Of a stretch of DNA of 62,568 nucleotides, positions 9,215 through 18,245 are shown in pieces. Location of the stretch: assembly GCA_012959465.1 (NCBI GenBank), contig DUDC01000161.1, forward strand, positions 11,964 through 74,531, read 5' to 3'. Position numbers and translations under genes: made by a program. Positions within the stretch are counted from its first letter, which is position 1, and each line of letters opens with the position of its first letter. Source of the DNA: Planctomycetaceae bacterium. Lineage in GTDB: Bacteria > Planctomycetota > Planctomycetia > Pirellulales > Pirellulaceae. The notes beneath the pieces are model-generated. The model ran no database searches, was not told where the DNA came from, and saw nothing but the letters and a program-made list of their open reading frames with translations.

Positions 9215-9691
9215 ATGAATCATTGGGTCGAAGTCTCGTTTGATTGCCTACCTCTACGATCCATCTCGCGATTGGATATTCCAATCGATGCTTCGCCCGG
9301 CTTTCGACGCCGATGCGAAGCGATCAAATCGTCGATGGATCGCCACGGGACTCACAATTCGTATTATCTGTACGACGTCGTTTGCGTTTTTCATCTAACA
9401 AATCGAGCCGACTTAGGTATGCTCGAATTCCGCTGCTCAGGCACACTGCTCACGAACGCCGACGATACGGCCGCCGAAACGGTCGACTTGCAAGTTGAGC
9501 TGCATAGCGAGACCTGTAATTGGCTGACCGAGCCGGTTGTAAAATGGTTCGAAGCGACCGTACACCAGGCCGTGTTGGTCGAATTCAACCGCTACATCGA
9601 AGCGGGCGATCTCGAGAAAACCAAGCAACGCGTTCAGCATGTGCAGGAACAATTGGAAGAAAGCGGCGGTTTCTTGGGCATGTACCTCTAG
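9215..9691 (+). CDS. Conserved hypothetical protein
   Basis: A 158-residue soluble protein starting MNHWVEVSFDCLPLRSI. It contains two pieces with regular secondary structure: a beta-rich first half (YYLYDVVCVFHLTNR, LEFRCSGTLLTNADD) and a helical C-terminus (NRYIEAGDLEKTKQRVQHV) ending in GGFLGMYL. The 'C-x-F-x-L-T-N-x-x-x-x-G-x-L-E-F-x-F/C-x-G' pattern looks conserved-protein-like, but I do not recognise a family. There are 103 bases between it and the preceding gene, and hairpins about 95 bases after its stop. Confidence 0.68.
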   Translation: MNHWVEVSFDCLPLRSISRLDIPIDASPGFRRRCEAIKSSMDRHGTHNSYYLYDVVCVFHLTNRADLGMLEFRCSGTLLTNADDTAAETVDLQVELHSETCNWLTEPVVKWFEATVHQAVLVEFNRYIEAGDLEKTKQRVQHVQEQLEESGGFLGMYL

Positions 9692-10097
9692 TTGCAGCGC
9701 CGCCTTCAGTTCAGGTCCGTCTGGCCATTTGCCGTCATCGGGTGACCAACTGATCGGACCTTGCCGTTCCAAGGTGGCAACCGAATCCCAGCCCGATGGG
9801 CTGGGCTAGGCAAATGGCTGGGCCCTTGGCCCGCTTAAATCACGCAAACAACGGACAGGACCCGACACCGACGCGGTCCGTTCACACAAGACACGGGCAG
9901 TGCCACTGCCAGACAAGTGACCTACGTCGCCTCCTAAGCCTTCCAATCGCTACGACCGCAACCCGATGTTGCAAAAAAACCACGTTAGATGTTGCCAAAT
10001 CGCCACAGCTTGCCAATTCGTGGGTTACGTTTCACTCGGAACAATGACTTGAAGTCTCTCCACGTTTTGGGATGGAACCGTGTTAGACAATCGCATC
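9692..10097. other. Intergenic region with two hairpins only
   Basis: About 400 bases without a gene I can support. An ORF on the minus strand (9437-9772) mostly mirrors the 9215-9691 gene and is rejected. The only structure is the hairpin pair at 9787-9832. Confidence 0.5.
9787..9832. terminator. GC-rich hairpin pair downstream of the 9215-9691 gene
   Basis: CCCAGCCC-GAT-GGGCTGGG (9787-9805) is a perfect 8-bp stem with a 3-base loop; GGGCC-CTT-GGCCC (9820-9832) is a second 5-bp stem. No U-tract follows, so action as a terminator is inferred from position and stability only. Confidence 0.4.
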
Positions 10098-12656
10098 ATG
10101 CAGCACCGGCAGGCGCTCGGCACTTTACTACTGTTGGTCATTAGTGGCTGCCAGTCAGTCCGCCTTCCGGCAATCGATCCATCGGGTGAGAGTTTCCTGC
10201 TCACCGACCGTTCCACGACGGTCATTCTTCCCGACGTCGGTCGACTTGACCACTGGTCCTGCCTACCTAAACCGGCATTTTCACAGCCTCGAGCCGTGCC
10301 ACCTTGCGGCACGGACCCACCACCACCGGGCAGTATTCTTTTTGCTGACGAGTGCGTCGACGGTCGACTGAAAAACAAGTACGAAGACCCAATCAAGAAC
10401 GGTACACTTCACGTCGATCCCGAACAGACGGTGGCCCGTGTTGGTTCGGAAGTCGTACTCCGCGCTGGGCTGTGTGGTTCCGATGGTTACTTGGTGACTA
10501 AACAACCGATTGAATGGACCCTCTCTCAGGAGAGTAAAGGACACATCGTATCGGTCGGTGACCCCAGCTGCTCATTCCTACCAGCAGCATTACGAGGCGC
10601 GCGAAAGTTCAGCGGCAACTATGCTGTCGGCCGAACGAGCTCCCGACACGAGACGGTGACTCGAGGTACAGCAGTCCGCAGAGATGATTTTGACGTCGCC
10701 AAGGGGCAGAACTGGGTCAGTATCACGTCGCCCGAAGCGGGAGTGTCGCACATTACCGTTTGGGCTCCGAAAGCCGAAAACTGGGACCGACGGCGAAGCA
10801 CAGTGACCATTCACTGGGTCGATGCCGAGTGGCAATTTCCTCCATCCGTCGTCGCCGCCGATGGGCAACCAATCCGATTGGTGACAAAGGTGAGACGTCG
10901 CTCCGGTGTCGGCGCCGAATCGATGCGAGTGCGGTACGTTATTGAGGACGACCGCGCTCGGTTTGTCGGTGGCGGGTACGAGCGCGAAGTGCCCGTCAGT
11001 GCATCGGGCGAGGCAGCCGTAGAGATCGAGCAGGCGACGGATCAAGGAGGCACGGTGCGAGTGAACGTCACGCTCATTCGTCCAGCCACTTCGAGTAGCG
11101 ATTTGCCTAACATGATCCTGTCAAAGGGCGTCACCACCGTCACTTGGACGGCCCCAGCACTCGACCTCAAATTCACTGCCGGGCCGCAGATGGCGAACCG
11201 AGAGGGCTCGACGATTTACCGATTCGAAGTTCACAATCCGGGGAAAATGGCCATCACCAACGCGGTGGTCGACCTCCGTGTACCGGATGGCATGCGATTC
11301 GTCATGGCAACTCCACCGCCAACTGCGAATGTCGAACCGAACGTTCGCTGGAATCTCGGAGATCTGGCCGCCTCCGCCGTCGTGCAAATCGAGGTCGAAT
11401 TGCAAGCACCAAATTCGAATGTCTCGGTGCGAATTTGTGCCGACGCGCGATGTGACGAAGGATTGGTCGCCACAGACTGCTATGACACGGAGATCTTCAC
11501 TTCGAATTTACAGCTTGAGGTCCGCCACGATCCGACCGTCGTTCAGGGTCAGGTCATCGAGTTTTCCATTGATGTAACCAATACAGGACCGATTGCTTTG
11601 AATGGAGTTACACTTACGGCGATTTACGACGACGGACTTCAACACAAATTCGGAAAGAAAAACGACCGCGCAGTCCAGAGTTTGACCCCCAACGGCGGCC
11701 GCATCGAAGCGGGGCAGACCGTCCCCCTTCCCCTCCGATTCAACGCTCTCGTGATTGGCCGCCAATGCGTGACGATCGAAGTCATCGACCAGACGAAAAC
11801 CGACAGGGTGTCACAGAGATACTGTGTCGACGTACAACCACCGTCGGCGCCACCAGCCAATGCCGACATCCAGGTGCGAATTACTGGACCTAACCAGTTG
11901 ATTGTAGGCGATGCGGAATTCTATAAAATCACCGTGACGAACCCCACGAACGTGCCTTTGACCGGAGTCAAGGTAATCCAACGCGTACCGCAAGAAATGG
12001 CTCTCGTCGCGTCCAATCCCAATGCCAACGAAGCCCAACTGGGGACGTTCGAGTGGTCAGTCGGCAGATTGGAGCCTCGAGAGTCCGTGGCAATCGATAC
12101 TCGATTGCGGGCAATAGCAGCCAGCCCAGGTGCGTTGGTCGAGGTATCCGTTCAGTCCAACGAACGAGAAGAGGACCACGATTCGGTCAAGACGCGAATT
12201 GTGGCCGCACAGGTTGAACCGGAGCGACAACCCGATGATCCGGCACCGGCAAACCCCGACGGTGCTGATCGCGGTCCAGCCAGCATTGGCGAGAATGGTC
12301 TGCGTGTGAGTATCGATCGCCTTAACGTATTCGCAGCTGTCGGCGAGACGGTCGTGTTTATCGTGCGGATCGAGAACCGCGGAGATCGACCCGACCGAGA
12401 TGTCGAACTGAAAGTCACCCTACCGGATCGTGTCCCCGTTGTTTCAGCGCCGGCCTCGGCAAGTCGCCCTCGAAACGGTATCATTCGTTTCGAGCCTATT
12501 CGGACATTGCGTGCAGGTGAAAAAAATGTGGAATTCCGAATCGAGGTTCGTCCCAAAGTTCCAGGTGAGTTAAAGATCGACGCGGCCGTGACGAGCTGGC
12601 GTCAGAAAAAGCCATTGGTTGCCAATCAAACCGTTTCCGTAATCAATCGTGACTAA
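10098..12656 (+). CDS. Surface lipoprotein with four DUF11-type repeats
   Basis: An 852-residue envelope protein. The N-terminus MQHRQALGTLLLLVISGCQS has a lipobox with the lipidated Cys at residue 18, so export and lipid anchoring are likely. After a Pro-rich linker come beta-sandwich domains; from about residue 352 on there are four DUF11/CARDB-like repeats of about 110-125 residues, each with a 'F-x-I-x-V-x-N-x-G/T' core (YRFEVHNPGKMAITNA, EFSIDVTNTGPIALNG, YKITVTNPTNVPLTG, FIVRIENRGDRPDRDVEL). This repeat is common in bacterial surface and cell-wall proteins; its ligand here is unknown. ATG 10098 keeps the lipobox near the N-terminus; a GTG at 10080 would add six residues. Its last 8 bases overlap the start of the LigD-like gene. 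Confidence 0.8.
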   Translation: MQHRQALGTLLLLVISGCQSVRLPAIDPSGESFLLTDRSTTVILPDVGRLDHWSCLPKPAFSQPRAVPPCGTDPPPPGSILFADECVDGRLKNKYEDPIKNGTLHVDPEQTVARVGSEVVLRAGLCGSDGYLVTKQPIEWTLSQESKGHIVSVGDPSCSFLPAALRGARKFSGNYAVGRTSSRHETVTRGTAVRRDDFDVAKGQNWVSITSPEAGVSHITVWAPKAENWDRRRSTVTIHWVDAEWQFPPSVVAADGQPIRLVTKVRRRSGVGAESMRVRYVIEDDRARFVGGGYEREVPVSASGEAAVEIEQATDQGGTVRVNVTLIRPATSSSDLPNMILSKGVTTVTWTAPALDLKFTAGPQMANREGSTIYRFEVHNPGKMAITNAVVDLRVPDGMRFVMATPPPTANVEPNVRWNLGDLAASAVVQIEVELQAPNSNVSVRICADARCDEGLVATDCYDTEIFTSNLQLEVRHDPTVVQGQVIEFSIDVTNTGPIALNGVTLTAIYDDGLQHKFGKKNDRAVQSLTPNGGRIEAGQTVPLPLRFNALVIGRQCVTIEVIDQTKTDRVSQRYCVDVQPPSAPPANADIQVRITGPNQLIVGDAEFYKITVTNPTNVPLTGVKVIQRVPQEMALVASNPNANEAQLGTFEWSVGRLEPRESVAIDTRLRAIAASPGALVEVSVQSNEREEDHDSVKTRIVAAQVEPERQPDDPAPANPDGADRGPASIGENGLRVSIDRLNVFAAVGETVVFIVRIENRGDRPDRDVELKVTLPDRVPVVSAPASASRPRNGIIRFEPIRTLRAGEKNVEFRIEVRPKVPGELKIDAAVTSWRQKKPLVANQTVSVINRD

Positions 12657-13038
12657 CAAACGCTTCGTCATCCTGCAACACGACACCCCGATCGGACACG
12701 AACGGCCTCGACATTGGGACTTGATGTTAGAGGATGACCACGGGACGCTTCAAGCATGGGCCATGGCCGAATCGCCTGCCGACGGCCGACGCATCTACGC
12801 TGACGCACTCCCCCCTCATCGACTCGAATACCTCGACTACGAAGGGCCGATTTCAGGCGATCGGGGTCATGTTACGCGGTTGTTCGCCGGCAAGTTTGTC
12901 TGGGAGCCGTCCGGCGAACGCACGCTCTATTTTGACGTCGATGGAACCGAGATGACTTGGCGGTTGCGGATTACGTGTACGGGTGATGCCACTTGGTGTG
13001 AGTTCATCGACGTCAATACCGCATCGCCACAGTGCTGA
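12649..13038 (+). CDS. Stand-alone LigD-type 3'-phosphoesterase domain protein
   Basis: A 129-residue single-domain protein that resembles the phosphoesterase module of bacterial NHEJ ligase LigD, an enzyme that trims 3' ends by removing a ribonucleoside and then the 3'-phosphate. Matching landmarks are FVILQHD (His11), HWDLMLED (His22 and Asp24), LQAWAM, HRLEYLDYEGPI (His57 and Tyr61 with the family spacing) and GHVTRL. The Arg that follows the H-x-D-x motif in LigD (H-Y-D-F-R) is replaced by Met26, so activity may be changed or lost. No ligase or primase domain is attached. GTG 12649 is the start; it overlaps the previous stop by 8 bases, suggesting translational coupling to a lipoprotein gene with no evident DNA-repair link. 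Confidence 0.72.
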   Translation: MTNKRFVILQHDTPIGHERPRHWDLMLEDDHGTLQAWAMAESPADGRRIYADALPPHRLEYLDYEGPISGDRGHVTRLFAGKFVWEPSGERTLYFDVDGTEMTWRLRITCTGDATWCEFIDVNTASPQC

Positions 13039-13067
13039 TTGGTCGTTAATCGTCGGCCCATGCACGG

Positions 13068-14660
13068 CTACTGGTCGTTTGGTTTTGCCGCCGTCCAACC
13101 GGCTTCGAGTACCGATCTCATCCGTTGTACGATCTGTTGGTTTCTTCCGGCGATGTTGTGAGTCTCACTGGAGTCTTCCCTGTGATCGTACAACTCTTCG
13201 GCGGCAAATTTTCCCGTCTTCCAATCGACCCACCGAACATAACGGAATCGGTCCGTCCTGACGCTGTAACCCATGTACTCGATTCCGTCCGGAGCGATCC
13301 AGATGCCAGTGCGAAGGAATTGGCTAAACACGGCTGACTTCCAAGGCCTTGTTGTATCGTTCAACAATGGGGCAAAACTCGTGCCTTCTAGTTCCTCGAC
13401 CGCCGGCAGACCGGCTAATTCACAGAGCGCAGGATAAAGGTCGACGAACTCGACCAACCGATGACATGACTGACCGTTTGCTTTTTTTCCAGGTGCACGG
13501 ACGATCAGCGGCACGCGAGTATCGATTTCATAATTCGTCATTTTGCACCAACTGCCGTGTTCACCGAGCTTCCAACCGTGGTCGCCCCAAAGAACTACGA
13601 TCGTGTTTTCGGCCAACTCAAGCGCGTCTAACGCATCCAGTAACCTGCCGACTTGGGCGTCGATATAGCTGACCGACGCCAAGTACCCATGTTTCAGCAA
13701 CCGTTGTTGAGCTTCAGTCAGAGGTCCTTTGTCGGGGGTAGGCGACCCACGAAAGTCGGCGTAACCACGTAGTTCACGAATGGTATTCACGGCCATCAGC
13801 GGTGCATCACGTGGCGGTTCGCCATCGCTCGCTAACGGAATCGTCTCCCGATCATAGAGGTTCCAATATTTTTCCGGTACGTTGAAAGGCAAGTGCGGAC
13901 GATAGTAGCCGACGCCAAAAAAGAACGGCTTGCCTTGTGCCTTGAGTTCCGCCAACTTCTTCACCGCAACCGTTGTTTGGACTCCGTCGAAATAGGCATC
14001 GTCTGGAACATCAATATTCTCGGTCGCAACATATTTCAGATACCATTTTCCGAATCGATCGATATACCTCGCTTGCTTGCCTTCTTGCACAATTGCCGAC
14101 TTTCTCTCCTCCAACCAGTCGATGTTCTCGCTCTTTCGATAGACGGCATCTGGATCAAATGGATAACCGTCGACGTGCAACTTCGGTTCGCTCCACGAGG
14201 CATCGTCGGGAAGATTATTGTGAAAGATCTTGCCAATAGCCGTCGTGTGGTAGCCCTGTTGTTTGAAGTGCTGGGCGACAGTGACAACGTCCGGACGAGT
14301 ATCGCGGAAGGAAGTTCGAAGATCCCACACCTTTAGTGTGTCAGGGCGCAACCCGGTCATGAGACTGGCCCGAGATGGATTACACACCGCCTGTTGACAA
14401 TAGGCTCTTGTGAACGTGACACCCGTTCTGGACAGGCGATCGATGTTGGGGCTGATCACGTGATCCTGTCCGTAACAACCCAACTCGGGACGTAAATCGT
14501 CGATTGCGATGAACAGGATGTTGGGCTTGGCGATCGCACTCTCAGCTATCGTCATTGAGGGAACCAGCAGGCACACGCCAATAAGGAATGAAGCACACAA
14601 TTGCCTAGTGCACGCTATCGTGCGGTACAGCGTCCATGAATCGGGCTCGCGTGTCGTCAT
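13068..14660 (-). CDS. Secreted sulfatase, iduronate-2-sulfatase-like
   Basis: A 530-residue type I sulfatase that would remove sulfate esters from a carbohydrate outside the cytoplasm. A hydrophobic signal segment (LCASFLIGVCLLVPS) precedes residue 40. The catalytic core reads NILFIAIDDLRPELGCYG (metal-binding Asp54/Asp55) and C93-N-P-S-R, the C-x-P-S-R sequence whose Cys is converted to formylglycine. The later text fits iduronate-2-sulfatase relatives (HTTAIGKIFH, FFFGVGYYRPHLPFN, VLWGDHGWKLGEHGSW with its His residues). The conversion needs a formylglycine-generating enzyme, not present in this window. I chose ATG 14660; the longer ORF starts with TTG at 14699 and adds 13 residues. It is divergent from the sugar-isomerase operon, which fits a shared role in breaking down sulfated polysaccharides. 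Confidence 0.88.
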   Translation of the reverse strand: MTTREPDSWTLYRTIACTRQLCASFLIGVCLLVPSMTIAESAIAKPNILFIAIDDLRPELGCYGQDHVISPNIDRLSRTGVTFTRAYCQQAVCNPSRASLMTGLRPDTLKVWDLRTSFRDTRPDVVTVAQHFKQQGYHTTAIGKIFHNNLPDDASWSEPKLHVDGYPFDPDAVYRKSENIDWLEERKSAIVQEGKQARYIDRFGKWYLKYVATENIDVPDDAYFDGVQTTVAVKKLAELKAQGKPFFFGVGYYRPHLPFNVPEKYWNLYDRETIPLASDGEPPRDAPLMAVNTIRELRGYADFRGSPTPDKGPLTEAQQRLLKHGYLASVSYIDAQVGRLLDALDALELAENTIVVLWGDHGWKLGEHGSWCKMTNYEIDTRVPLIVRAPGKKANGQSCHRLVEFVDLYPALCELAGLPAVEELEGTSFAPLLNDTTRPWKSAVFSQFLRTGIWIAPDGIEYMGYSVRTDRFRYVRWVDWKTGKFAAEELYDHREDSSETHNIAGRNQQIVQRMRSVLEAGWTAAKPNDQ

Positions 14661-14955
14661 TTGAATTCCCGTGCACCTGCGATTTCGAGGACGCCCCAAT
14701 GAAAAGTGAGGCCTAGTATAACATCTCCATGCGAAACCATTGGTGCTACCGCAAGGGAAGCGAGTTGATATCCGACGTTCTGCGATCGGGACTCAAAAAC
14801 GGAACAGAAGAAGTAGTCTTTCCGCGAGGCAAAATAACTGGTGATAGTGGCCGAGACGGCATAAAATCACAAACGACCACCGTGGTGCGTCAAGCGGCAG
14901 ATTGAGTCCAGGTTAATTTGACACCGAAGATCCTTAAAGAAACTCGCTCGATCCC

Positions 14956-15921
14956 ATGAAGAACGATACTCATTTTTCGCTAAGTCGTCGTGACTTGTTG
15001 AGAACGACAACGGCCAACCTTGCCGGTGCCGCCATCGTTGGTCTCGCCGGTCCGATAACTGCAAGTGCAATTCAGAATCCAAAACCAACCGATTTTCAGA
15101 TTGCCTGCATGACCTTGCCCTATTCACAATTCCCGCTGATGCGGGCACTCAACGGGATCAAGTCGGCTGGCTATGAATTCGTTGCATGGGGCACGTCGCA
15201 TCGAGAGACGTCAGGCGGAAATCGCATCCCCATCATGCCGACCGATGCCCCCGTGCAAACGGCGCGAGAGCTGGCAAAGCAGTGTCGCGGTATCGGTTTA
15301 GAGCCGCTCATGATGTTCTCGACGATTTACCCGGAAGCGGCAGATGGCCTCAAAGTGCTGACACACCGACTCCGCCAAGCGGCGGCCGGCGGCGTACCAC
15401 AGATTCTCACATTCGGACATACCAAGGGCGGAAATCGTAAGCTGTGGATTGAGCGGTTTAGGAAGTTGGGACCCATCGCTCGAGACCTCGGCGTGGTACT
15501 TGTGGTCAAACAACACGGTGGGTCGACTGGCACGGGGGAAGCGTGCGCCGAGATTGTTCGCGAAGTCGACGACCCGGGCATCCGCGTCAACTACGATGCC
15601 GGCAACGTCATGGACTATCTGAATGTCGACCCCATTCCGGATATCCGTAAGTGTGCGGACGTCGTGCACAGTTTTTGCATGAAAGATCACCGCAATTGGC
15701 CGCAAGACCAAGACTGCGGACCTGGCTTTGGCGAGATCGATCACTACCGTTTGCTTCATGCCGTCGCGGTCACTGGGCGAAGCATGCCGCTGTGCTGCGA
15801 AAACATCTTCGCACCATTAGTTCCCCGACCGACGGATCCAAAAGGTGTCGACGAATTGGCGAGACGGGTTCGACAGTTTCTGGAAACGGTAATCGCCGGA
15901 TTGGGGACGCTGAAGAAATGA
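14956..15921 (+). CDS. Sugar phosphate isomerase/epimerase-like TIM-barrel protein with Tat signal
   Basis: A 321-residue protein of the xylose isomerase-like TIM-barrel group (AP endonuclease family 2). The N-terminus SRRDLLRTTTANLAG followed by a hydrophobic run predicts Tat export. Core landmarks are HLTL-type strands: DFQIACMTLPYSQFPLM, GYEFVAWGTSHRE, GVVLVVKQHGGSTGTG, IRVNYDAGNVMDYL, VHSFCMKDHRNWP and PLCCENIFAPL, with the acidic and His residues used for metal binding in this fold. It would act on an unknown sugar or sugar phosphate; the exact substrate cannot be read from sequence. The stop shares ATGA with the DUF1080 gene start, so the two are translationally coupled and followed by a Gfo/Idh/MocA oxidoreductase. 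Confidence 0.8.
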   Translation: MKNDTHFSLSRRDLLRTTTANLAGAAIVGLAGPITASAIQNPKPTDFQIACMTLPYSQFPLMRALNGIKSAGYEFVAWGTSHRETSGGNRIPIMPTDAPVQTARELAKQCRGIGLEPLMMFSTIYPEAADGLKVLTHRLRQAAAGGVPQILTFGHTKGGNRKLWIERFRKLGPIARDLGVVLVVKQHGGSTGTGEACAEIVREVDDPGIRVNYDAGNVMDYLNVDPIPDIRKCADVVHSFCMKDHRNWPQDQDCGPGFGEIDHYRLLHAVAVTGRSMPLCCENIFAPLVPRPTDPKGVDELARRVRQFLETVIAGLGTLKK

Positions 15922-16766
15922 GACATTACGCGAACATCAACACCGTGATTCGTCTGTTCCTATTGATGACAGTGGCTGCCTTCGTTAGTCCATCCAACGT
16001 GGTGAGTGACGAACCTGACTTGGCGATTGTGCCACAAAAGACAATACGACCGTTCAATGGAAAGAACCTGAGTGGTTTCACGACATGGTTACAGACGACG
16101 GAACGCGAAGATCCCAATTCTGACTATACGGCCAAGAACGGAATGATCCGCGTCGGTGGCAAAGGAATGGGATATCTGGCCACCGTCGATTCGTATCGAG
16201 ACTACCATTTGAGTGTTGAGTACAAGTGGGGAACGAGAACAGACGGGTCGAAGTATGTACGAAACTCGGGGATTCTGCTTCATGCGGTCGGCCCCGCAGG
16301 CAACGCAAAGGGCATTTGGATGGCGTCCATCGAATGCCAGCTCGCCCAAGGCTGCGAGGGTGATCTGATCGTGATACGGGGGACGGACCAGGCGGGAAAA
16401 GTCATTCCTGCATCAATTACCAGCGATACGACCGTGGCCGCCGACGGCCGTACTCGCTGGAAATTGGGCGGACAAAAAACCGTATACGCCGGTAAACAGT
16501 TTTGGTGGTCAAAGCACCAGACTGGCTTCAAAGAACTGCTCGACACCCGCGGACGAGATGACGTTGCCAGCAAGCTCGGTCAGTGGACGAAAGTCGAGTG
16601 TATCTGCGATGGCACTCGCATTACCATCAAAATCAATGGCAAGACGGTCAACGAGTGTTACGACGTCTTCCCCACGGCGGGCCGAATTCTCCTGGAAAAC
16701 GAAATGAACGAAATTTACTTCCGCAATTTCGAAATCCGGCCACTGACACCAAAACGGGCCAAATAA
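15918..16766 (+). CDS. DUF1080 (3-keto-disaccharide hydrolase-like) exported protein
   Basis: A 282-residue protein with a signal peptide (RLFLLMTVAAFVSPSNVVS) and a concanavalin-like DUF1080 domain: IRPFNGKNLSGFTTW, DYHLSVEYKWG, NSGILLHAVGP, WTKVECICDGTRITIKING and the C-terminal IYFRNFEIRPL. DUF1080 proteins are related to enzymes that cleave 3-keto-disaccharides, so a role in oxidised sugar breakdown with the neighbouring oxidoreductase is a reasonable inference. The start is ATG 15918, inside the ATGA that also ends the upstream isomerase gene; the open frame extends back to 15651 but runs antisense-like through the preceding gene. The next gene starts 40 bases on. Confidence 0.83.
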   Translation: MRHYANINTVIRLFLLMTVAAFVSPSNVVSDEPDLAIVPQKTIRPFNGKNLSGFTTWLQTTEREDPNSDYTAKNGMIRVGGKGMGYLATVDSYRDYHLSVEYKWGTRTDGSKYVRNSGILLHAVGPAGNAKGIWMASIECQLAQGCEGDLIVIRGTDQAGKVIPASITSDTTVAADGRTRWKLGGQKTVYAGKQFWWSKHQTGFKELLDTRGRDDVASKLGQWTKVECICDGTRITIKINGKTVNECYDVFPTAGRILLENEMNEIYFRNFEIRPLTPKRAK

Positions 16767-16805
16767 ACGCACTTCTTTCTCACTCCAACCAACAGGATCC
16801 GTCAC

Positions 16806-18116
16806 ATGAGAAAAGAACAGACGTCCAATCATCAAACAACACGTCGTCAGTTCGTCAAGACTTCCGCCACGCTTGCAATGACGGGAACCTCACTTGGCGC
16901 CGGAGCTATGTCTACACCGTCGGTCCACGCTGCCGGCAGTGACGTCATCAAAGTTGGGTTGATTGGGTGCGGTGGACGTGGAACGGGTGCGGCTTCGCAA
17001 GCGTTAAAGGCCGATAAGAATGTGAAGCTCACCGCAATGGCTGACGCGTTTGATAATCGATTGCAGTTGAGTCTGCAATCACTGCAAAGAATTGACGGTG
17101 TGCGTGACAAGCTAGACGTCGCCATCGAGCGACAGTTTGTCGGTTTCGACGCGTATAAGAACCTCTTAGCGAGCGACGTCGATGTCGTGATACTCACAAC
17201 ACCACCGCACTTTCGTCCAATACACTTGAAGGCGGCGATCGCCGCGGGAAAGCACGTCTTCGCCGAAAAACCTGTGGCCGTGGATGCGCCGGGAGTGCGG
17301 TCAGTTCTCGAGACATGTGCCGAGGCTAAGAGAAAAGAGCTTTCTGTCGTATCCGGTCTCTGCCTGCGTTACGACGCCGGATTTCGAGAGACCGTTAAAC
17401 GATTGCACGATGGCGCGATCGGTGAAATCCATACGCTTGTTGCCAACGACTACCGCGGATCGATTTGGCAAAAGCCGCGAAAACCCGATTGGACCGACAT
17501 GCACTTTCAAATGCGGAACTGGTATTACTTCACCTGGCTGTCGGGAGATTTCAACGTCGAACAACATGTCCATTACCTCGACGTTTGCGCTTGGGTGATG
17601 GATGGATATCCTACCTCGGCGGTCGGTATGGGCGGCAGGCAGGTGAGAACGGATAAGAAATTCGGCAACATCTATGATCATCACAGCGTCACGTACAAGT
17701 ATGCGAATGGTGCCGAGTTCTTTAGCAATTGTCGACAACAGAGCGATTGCAAAAACGACATGAGCAGTCACATGCACGGGTCCAAAGGATGGGCTCTGGT
17801 CTCTGAAAAAACGCTTGAAATAGATGCCACGGGGACGTCGTCTTGGAAATTCGATGAGAAAGTGAAAAACATGTATCAAGTCGAACACGACGAACTTTTT
17901 GCCGGCATTCGCAGTGGTCGTCCACTGAACAATGGCGAGTACATGGCGAAGAGCACGTTGTTGGCGATCATGGGGCGGATGGCGACCTACACCGGTAGGG
18001 AAGTTACCTGGAAACAAGCGTTGAATTCCAAACAGGATCTTTCGCCTGAACAATATGCTTGGGGTCCTGCGCCCGAGGCACCAATCGCAATGCCCGGAAT
18101 CACCAAATTGGTGTAG
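16806..18116 (+). CDS. Gfo/Idh/MocA-family oxidoreductase with Tat signal
   Basis: A 436-residue NAD(P)-dependent oxidoreductase. The Tat motif is T-T-R13-R14-Q-F-V-K followed by a hydrophobic stretch, as in exported planctomycete members. The Rossmann fold starts at IKVGLIGCGGRGTGAA (GCGGRG dinucleotide loop). Next comes AAIAAGKHVFAEKPVAVDAPG, holding the EKP family motif. The C-terminal substrate domain contains EQHVHYLDVCAWVM and GSKGWALVSEK. It would oxidise or epimerise a sugar or inositol-type substrate; which one is not visible. It closes a three-gene run with the isomerase and DUF1080 genes, a set often seen together in planctomycetes. A hairpin follows the stop. Confidence 0.88.
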   Translation: MRKEQTSNHQTTRRQFVKTSATLAMTGTSLGAGAMSTPSVHAAGSDVIKVGLIGCGGRGTGAASQALKADKNVKLTAMADAFDNRLQLSLQSLQRIDGVRDKLDVAIERQFVGFDAYKNLLASDVDVVILTTPPHFRPIHLKAAIAAGKHVFAEKPVAVDAPGVRSVLETCAEAKRKELSVVSGLCLRYDAGFRETVKRLHDGAIGEIHTLVANDYRGSIWQKPRKPDWTDMHFQMRNWYYFTWLSGDFNVEQHVHYLDVCAWVMDGYPTSAVGMGGRQVRTDKKFGNIYDHHSVTYKYANGAEFFSNCRQQSDCKNDMSSHMHGSKGWALVSEKTLEIDATGTSSWKFDEKVKNMYQVEHDELFAGIRSGRPLNNGEYMAKSTLLAIMGRMATYTGREVTWKQALNSKQDLSPEQYAWGPAPEAPIAMPGITKLV

Positions 18117-18147
18117 GTCCCTTGACGGACAACTTCAAATATCTTCG

Positions 18148-18188
18148 TGCCTTTGTGTGAGTACAAATCATATTCTCACACTAAGGCA
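18148..18188. terminator. Long imperfect hairpin between convergent genes
   Basis: TGCCTTTGTGTGAG (18148-18161) pairs with CTCACACTAAGGCA (18175-18188), a 14-bp stem with one internal T/T mismatch and a 13-base AT-rich loop. It lies 31 bases after the Gfo/Idh/MocA stop and 57 bases before the DUF1501 stop on the other strand, which suits a bidirectional terminator. No U-tract is attached, so the role is inferred. Confidence 0.5.
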
Positions 18189-18245
18189 CTAAGGCCCGCC
18201 CCACAAGCCAAGCCAAAACACTGACGAAGCCAGTGCCACGCGTTA

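Noticed and set aside
9437-9772. Minus-strand ORF of 111 residues
   Set aside because: Mostly antisense to the 9215-9691 gene, whose start and composition look better.
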